Assembly (NCBI GenBank): GCA_964517495.1
Contig: CAZFER010000004.1
Span: 92,236-156,235, forward strand
Direction: 5' to 3'
DNA from: CAZFER01 sp964517495
GTDB lineage: Bacteria; Hinthialibacterota; Hinthialibacteria; Hinthialibacterales; Hinthialibacteraceae
Length of the DNA stretch: 64,000 nucleotides
Made by a program: the position numbers and the translations under genes. The notes below the pieces were generated by a model. The model made no database searches. It saw only the letters and a program-made list of their open reading frames with translations, and was not told where the DNA came from. Positions 59,841-64,000 of the stretch are shown piece by piece (position 1 is the first letter of the stretch; each line of letters opens with the position of its first letter).

Positions 59841-60147
59841 GTGACACAATAGAGGAATTAAATAAGGTTGGAGGAAAAAATCAAGAACACGTGGATACGA
59901 AGGTTTAAACACACAATTGTAGGGGCAAACCCAATGTCATTAAGTTAAGATCAAATTGGACCGTTGAATAGGGAGGGCGAGGCTACCGCCGAGCCGTTAT
60001 ACGTGGAAACGGCTCGGCGGGGGCTTCACCCTCCCCTTTAACTTAATGGCATTGGGGGCAAACCTATTTGTTGACCCCTTTTGTGGTGTGGTAACCACCG
60101 GGATCAATGTTGAAACATTCTCTATCCTCTTGCTGCTTCGGTTTGAT
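59841..60147. other. Intergenic region occupied by a nested palindrome
   Basis: This region carries the MITE-like element at 59922-60064 inserted in another palindrome (about 59921 to 60078 when the insertion is removed). No gene is visible. Confidence 0.7.
59922..60064. mobile_element. 123-bp MITE-like element with 10-bp target duplication
   Basis: The element 59932-60054 starts CAATGTCATTAAGTTAA and ends TTAACTTAATGGCATTG, 17-bp terminal inverted repeats with one mismatch. It is bounded on both sides by GGGGCAAACC (59922-59931 and 60055-60064), a 10-bp direct repeat fitting a target-site duplication. Its centre is a long hairpin, GGGAGGGCGAGGCTACCGCC pairing imperfectly with GGCGGGGGCTTCACCCTCCC, plus GAGCCGTT/AACGGCTC. 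It has no coding capacity. Confidence 0.75.
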
Positions 60148-60522
60148 TTATAGCAACCGTCCAGCGACGATACCCAAAAACAAAGCCAGAATACCTATTC
60201 CATTTTGAGCAATAAGGTTGGAGAACGCCAATAACCATTCCGCATCACGCAGCAGTTCACCGGTTTCAAACATAAAGGTGGAAAAGGTGGTGAATGCTCC
60301 CATAAAACCAGCCAGGATAATAATGCGCGTTTCACCGCTGATCAGCAAACGTTCTTCCGCCAAGGTCCATATCAAGCCAAATAAAAACGCACCGGCAATA
60401 TTGACAGCAAATGTACCCCAAGGGAATTCACCACTGAACATATTTTGGACCAAGGCGGACAGGCTATAACGGGCGAGCGTTCCCAAAGCACCTGCACAGG
60501 CAATTAACAATAACTTTTGCAA
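60148..60522 (-). CDS. crcB: Fluoride ion channel CrcB/FluC
   Basis: This 124-residue protein has four transmembrane helices and the Fluc motifs GALGTLARYSLSALV, FPWGTFAVNIAGAFLFGL, and GFMGAFTTFSTFMFE (the Phe-box region). CrcB forms dimers that export fluoride. I looked for a fluoride riboswitch between it and the GT2 gene and found none, the spacer being about 38 bp. It may be expressed with the GT2 and recJ genes upstream on the same strand. Confidence 0.93.
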   Translation of the reverse strand: MQKLLLIACAGALGTLARYSLSALVQNMFSGEFPWGTFAVNIAGAFLFGLIWTLAEERLLISGETRIIILAGFMGAFTTFSTFMFETGELLRDAEWLLAFSNLIAQNGIGILALFLGIVAGRLL

Positions 60523-60559
60523 GATTTATTATCCCTTCCAATAGTATTGAAGAAATTGT

Positions 60560-61309
60560 TCATGAATGGAATTTTGCTCGTTTCAACCATTTTCTCCCTT
60601 TCCAAATTAAAGAAACGGTACCAATGATTGTAGAAAAAGCAGGCATTTTACTCTGACCGGCCTTGTTTTCATAATGTAATTCGAAGGGAATTTCGGTCAC
60701 CCGCTCGTAGGTTGTATGGCACAAAGCCTTTAGCATTAATTCACCTGTACAGGTGAAACCGGGGGTTTCAAACAAATGCTCGTTCCATTCCTCCAGGGTT
60801 TCCTTTAAAACGGATGCGCGAAAGCAGCGATAACCACAAGAGAAATCTTGCAATGGGACTCCTGGAAAACAAATCTTATAAATAAAGGCTGCGCCATGGC
60901 TTAGAATTTTTCGGATACGGTTAACTCCATATTCCTTGCCACCAGCCGCAAAACGTGAAGCAACCACGATATCATACCCCGCGAACTGCTTTTCGATCAT
61001 TTTTGGAATATAGATAGGTGAATGAGTGTTATCTGCATCCATGGTAATGATAGTGTCATCATGCTTTGCCAACGGATGGATGATTCCCAGGCCGGTTTTT
61101 AATGCAGCGGCAAGTCCTTGATTTGTCTGATGTTCAATAAAAGTGGTTTGAATAGAACCCTTAAAATTTCGAGCATTCTCGGAAGTTTTATCAGCACTTC
61201 CATCATTGACCACAACCGCATGAATAGGGATTTCTAATTGATCCAGACCATTTAAAAGAGGAAGAATATTATCGGCCTCATTAAAAGCGGGGAGTAAAAC
61301 AAATATCAC
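60560..61309 (-). CDS. GT2 glycosyltransferase, dolichol-phosphate mannose synthase-like
   Basis: This 249-residue protein has the DPM1-like GT-A fold: IFVLLPAFNEADNILPLL, VVNDGSADKT, LAAALKTGLG, the DxD motif in TMDADNTHSP and FSCGYRCFRASV. It lacks the C-terminal membrane helices of the GT2 at 4.4 kb, so it may be a soluble dolichol/polyprenol-phosphate sugar synthase or a different acceptor enzyme. Only 10 bp separate it from recJ on the same strand. Confidence 0.88.
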   Translation of the reverse strand: MIFVLLPAFNEADNILPLLNGLDQLEIPIHAVVVNDGSADKTSENARNFKGSIQTTFIEHQTNQGLAAALKTGLGIIHPLAKHDDTIITMDADNTHSPIYIPKMIEKQFAGYDIVVASRFAAGGKEYGVNRIRKILSHGAAFIYKICFPGVPLQDFSCGYRCFRASVLKETLEEWNEHLFETPGFTCTGELMLKALCHTTYERVTEIPFELHYENKAGQSKMPAFSTIIGTVSLIWKGRKWLKRAKFHS

Positions 61310-61319
61310 ATTAACCTCA

Positions 61320-63323
61320 TTACGATTTTTTTGTATTTAACATGCGGAAGGTTGGCGAATCGGCTAAATTTTTCTTCTTCCCCCGCTTATTCATGATGAT
61401 TTTACCATCCTGAATGGAAATAAGTTCCAATTCAGTGAAAATTTGTAAAGCAATATTGAAATTATCATTGGACAATTTAACAAGTTTAGCCAGTAATGGG
61501 ACATGTTGATGCTCAATTTCATTGTTATCGCCCGATGTTTTTTCAAGTATGGCAAATACGTTGAGCAACGTATCACGTGTTAAAGTCACGGCAGCAGTGG
61601 TGTCGTCTTTCATCGTTGTGATGGCTATGGTCTGTGTCGTGGACGAAAAATCGAAAAGATGTAGGTCAACTGATTTTTGTCCATTAAATTCATTGGTTCG
61701 GCAGTGAAAAGCCAGTTCGATTTCATCCCCTTTAAGCGTTTCTAAACGATGGCCTTGGTTAAAGGCAATCGCAGTGATGATTCCTCGTGGATGTCTTAAT
61801 TTCATTCGAAGGTGATTATTCCCCACAATATTGGCTGAAAAACCTTCCAGAGAGGTTCGCGCATAAAATAAAGGTTCATCGTTTCCTGTTCCAAACGGTT
61901 GGAGCCGTTCAATATCAGACATCAGGTCAAAATCAATTCGTTCGAGCGGTAATTTGTCATCTAACCAAATGGTAGGGTGTTCAAGTTTAGGCCACACGTT
62001 ATCAACCGCTTCATAAAGAGCCTTTTCAAATTGCTGAATTTGGTCGATATCGATTTTTATCCCTGCTGCCCCTGCATGCCCTCCACAAGAAAGCGTGTAT
62101 GGCCGCACGCGATCAATAATTGGAATCAAGTCCATTCCATCATAGGTTCGGGCTGATCCGACAGCATGATGATCCTCCTGGCTAAAAATAAACACAGGCC
62201 GGGCATATTGTTTAACTAATTTTTGAGAGGCAAGCCCTATGACTCCACGATGCCATCCCTCACCGGCAACCATTAAGACACGGTCAGAGCGTTGATCCAA
62301 ACCATTTGCTTCAATCAGTCTGCATGCTTCTTCAAAAACCTGCTTTTCGATTGTGCGTCGTTCAGCATTCAATTCGTTTAGGTATTTGGCCAATTCCCAT
62401 GCTCTTGCTTCGTCACGGGTCAAGAGCAGTTCCAAAGCCAGGTCCGGTGTTGCCATACGGCCAGCGGCATTCATTCGAGGGGTAATGCGAAATCCAATAT
62501 CGCCGGTGTTGATTCGGGATGGAATGACTTTTGTCATCACCATCAAAGCCGCCAAACCTGGACGGTCAGTTTGATAAAACCTTTCAAATGCTCGAGTTAG
62601 CAATGTTCGGTTTTCACCGTGAAGCGGAACAATGTCGGCTATCATGCCCAACGCGGCCAACTCAAGCTGGGCATTTTCATCATAAATTTTGTATTCAGAG
62701 GCGCGCAGTGCGCTAGCTAGTTTCCATGCCACTCCAGCCCCTGAAAGGCACTTTGATGGATAAGTCTCATGGGGGAAGTGGGGATTTAACAATGCTAGTG
62801 CGGGTGGACGTTCCACTCCCGGTTCATGATGATCTGTAATGATAACATCAAGATTTTCTTTTTGTGCGATTTGAATGGCATCAAAAGCGGTGGTGCCACA
62901 GTCAACGGTGATCATTAAATCATATTCACTGGCAAACGTATGGACTAAATCACTGTGCAGGCCATAGCCTTCCGCTAAACGGTCTGGGATATATCGATCT
63001 GTTTGTATTCCCAAATCCCATAGCGTTTCTAGCAAAATACAGGTGCTTGTGATGCCATCAACATCATAATCCCCATAAATCAACACCCTTTCATTCTTTT
63101 CACGAGCTTGGAAAATTCGCTGGACAGCTGTTTCCATTTCACAAAAAAGAAATGGATCCGGAATAGGTAATGTACCTGGCGAAAGAAAATTATGGGCTTC
63201 TAATGGAGAAGAAATTCCCCGTATGGCTAAAAGTTTGGCCAGAAAGGGAGAACATCCACTATGTTCACTTAAATCTTCTAATTCAACACCATTGATATCT
63301 TTAAATTTCCAATTTGATTTCAT
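61320..63323 (-). CDS. recJ: Single-stranded-DNA-specific exonuclease RecJ
   Basis: This 667-residue enzyme degrades single-stranded DNA 5' to 3' in repair and recombination. The DHH-family motifs VLIYGDYDVDGITS (motif I), DHHEPG (motif III) and GIKIDIDQ near the DHHA1 domain (RPYTLSCGGHAGAAGIKI) are intact, as are the GVAWKLASAL and FRITPRMNAAGRM blocks. The C-terminal 120 residues extend beyond the common OB fold and end in a Lys/Ser-rich stretch, making it longer than E. coli RecJ (577 residues). The start is the ATG at 63323. Confidence 0.95.
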   Translation of the reverse strand: MKSNWKFKDINGVELEDLSEHSGCSPFLAKLLAIRGISSPLEAHNFLSPGTLPIPDPFLFCEMETAVQRIFQAREKNERVLIYGDYDVDGITSTCILLETLWDLGIQTDRYIPDRLAEGYGLHSDLVHTFASEYDLMITVDCGTTAFDAIQIAQKENLDVIITDHHEPGVERPPALALLNPHFPHETYPSKCLSGAGVAWKLASALRASEYKIYDENAQLELAALGMIADIVPLHGENRTLLTRAFERFYQTDRPGLAALMVMTKVIPSRINTGDIGFRITPRMNAAGRMATPDLALELLLTRDEARAWELAKYLNELNAERRTIEKQVFEEACRLIEANGLDQRSDRVLMVAGEGWHRGVIGLASQKLVKQYARPVFIFSQEDHHAVGSARTYDGMDLIPIIDRVRPYTLSCGGHAGAAGIKIDIDQIQQFEKALYEAVDNVWPKLEHPTIWLDDKLPLERIDFDLMSDIERLQPFGTGNDEPLFYARTSLEGFSANIVGNNHLRMKLRHPRGIITAIAFNQGHRLETLKGDEIELAFHCRTNEFNGQKSVDLHLFDFSSTTQTIAITTMKDDTTAAVTLTRDTLLNVFAILEKTSGDNNEIEHQHVPLLAKLVKLSNDNFNIALQIFTELELISIQDGKIIMNKRGKKKNLADSPTFRMLNTKKS

Positions 63324-63359
63324 AGAGCAACGTATTTACCACTCAAACCCTTCAAAATG

Positions 63360-63686
63360 TCATGAATCATCAGAATTTTGTGATTCCCTCTGGAAAATCC
63401 TTTTTGCTTCCTCATAATCCATTGGGGATGTTTCATCTTCAGAGATATTATTTTCCAATTTGGAATCGCTATGAAGGTCAAAGGCGGCTTTTACTTCATA
63501 AATTGCTTTGACCGCTAAACTTAACATAAAAATGAGAACAATCATTAGCAAGGTAAAAAAGTTACCCCGTTGAAAATACCAAGGCTTTTGTTTTGTTTCT
63601 TCCCTGCTCGTTTTATTCTGAAGGATACTTTGAAAACGATCTTTCGTTAGATTTCGCTCTTTTTTTGATTGCCATCGATTATTCAT
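63360..63686 (-). CDS. Small single-pass membrane protein of unknown function
   Basis: Starting at the ATG at 63686, this 108-residue protein has a basic N-terminal part (NNRWQSKKERNLTKDRFQS), one transmembrane helix (NFFTLLMIVLIFMLSLAVKA) and an acidic C-terminal tail ending in QNSDDS. The ribosome-binding site is weak, and a GTG 24 bp upstream, or longer forms, are possible. It lies 36 bp before recJ on the same strand. I do not recognise a family. The basic-helix-acidic layout would put the basic end in the cytoplasm. Confidence 0.5.
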   Translation of the reverse strand: MNNRWQSKKERNLTKDRFQSILQNKTSREETKQKPWYFQRGNFFTLLMIVLIFMLSLAVKAIYEVKAAFDLHSDSKLENNISEDETSPMDYEEAKRIFQRESQNSDDS

Positions 63687-63898
63687 GAGGAAAAAATGTA
63701 AATTCACCTTTATGAGGGGTGAAAGTTTTTTAAAATCATCTATAATGTGAACGTTCACTTGATCAAAGGTGAAAGGCACACTTCAATCTTAACATGCTTT
63801 TTTGGCGATAAAAGTATGAATGTTGAAAAAGCCGGTTATATTTAGAGGTGAAATTTAAAAAAGTTGGCCCGGGTTTTTAAAGGTTAAGCATTTTCGTC

Positions 63899-63928
63899 TT
63901 GACAAAATTCAAGGTTATTGGTTATATT
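63899..63928 (+). promoter_or_regulatory. Promoter of the tRNA-Val gene
   Basis: A perfect TTGACA (63899-63904) and TATATT (63923-63928) are separated by 18 bp, about 17 bp before the tRNA. Confidence 0.7.
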
Positions 63929-63945
63929 GTTGTTACAGTGAACCC

Positions 63946-64000
63946 GGGCGAGTAGCTCAGTTGGTTAGAGCGCCTGCCTTACAAGCAGGAGGTCGCAGGT
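63946..64000 (+). tRNA. tRNA-Val (anticodon TAC), truncated by the window edge
   Basis: GGGCGAG starts the acceptor arm, GCTC-AGTTGGTTAGA-GCGC is the D arm, and CCTGC-CTTACAA-GCAGG the anticodon arm with TAC in the loop. The T arm and 3' acceptor strand are cut off. Confidence 0.93.

Noticed and set aside
60523..60559. Fluoride riboswitch before crcB.
   Set aside because: The spacer is only 37 bp and shows no crcB-motif core.

Overview
The window looks like part of a metagenome-assembled or draft genome: it contains a run of exactly 100 N and an assembly-edge tRNA and gene. The organism is a Gram-negative-type, probably uncultured heterotrophic bacterium. It has lipoproteins, a SurA-like chaperone, several GspG-like pseudopilins and many secreted carbohydrate-active proteins (GH127, GH2, pectate-lyase fold, DUF2961, sulfatase, FAD oxidoreductase, Tat-exported Gfo/Idh). 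With the bacterial-microcompartment vertex genes this profile recalls Planctomycetes, Verrucomicrobia, Lentisphaerae or neighbouring candidate phyla. I cannot fix the phylum from sequence alone.

Layout. 1-4.3 kb: partial SDR, elbB, an ion:proton antiporter and a Minf_1886-type protein. 4.4-11.7 kb: a same-strand run of GT2, double-parvulin lipoprotein chaperone, glycogen synthase, GH57 amylase-type enzyme and a LolA-like secreted protein; glgC lies apart at 57.2 kb. 11.7-13.2 kb: three adjacent EutN/CcmL vertex proteins and an acetyltransferase. 13.4-24 kb: two pseudopilins, agmatine deiminase, a GH127 enzyme flanked by inverted palindromic repeats, a secreted FAD oxidoreductase with a divergent TIM-barrel isomerase, and a large Cache-PAS-PAS-CBS-nucleotidyltransferase sensor. 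24.2-31.6 kb: an accessory region with a Shedu-like nuclease, ISKra4 and IS3 remnants, two intact and two decayed Rpn-type PD-(D/E)XK genes, a broken SecD-like lipoprotein gene and a gene interrupted by the assembly gap. 31.7-36.8 kb: the conserved ylxM-ffh-rpsP-khpA-rimM-trmD-methyltransferase-rplS translation operon, closed by a strong terminator.

36.8-41.3 kb: exported sugar oxidoreductase, a secreted metallo-beta-lactamase/D-2-hydroxyacid dehydrogenase fusion and a broken Tat-signal gene. 41.4-44.7 kb: a minus-strand operon with promoter, cobalamin riboswitch and terminator, encoding a secreted protein with two transcobalamin-like (DUF4430) repeats, a secreted propeller-like protein and a pseudopilin. 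This is the best candidate here for an undescribed system, possibly vitamin B12 capture at the cell surface. 44.7-54.1 kb: HigBA toxin-antitoxin, SGNH hydrolase, winged-helix/Rossmann regulator, sulfatase with HEAT repeats, fasciclin protein, and a coupled GH2-SDR pair. 54.5-60.1 kb: GT4, GT-C-like membrane protein, glgC, DUF2961 and a 123-bp MITE-like element nested in another palindrome. 60.1-64 kb: crcB, GT2, recJ, a small membrane protein and the start of tRNA-Val.

Reading across the window: glycogen synthesis and turnover (glgA, glgC, GH57) sit beside export and folding genes. The many secreted polysaccharide-active enzymes, each apparently in a small transcription unit, point to a polysaccharide-degrading lifestyle.
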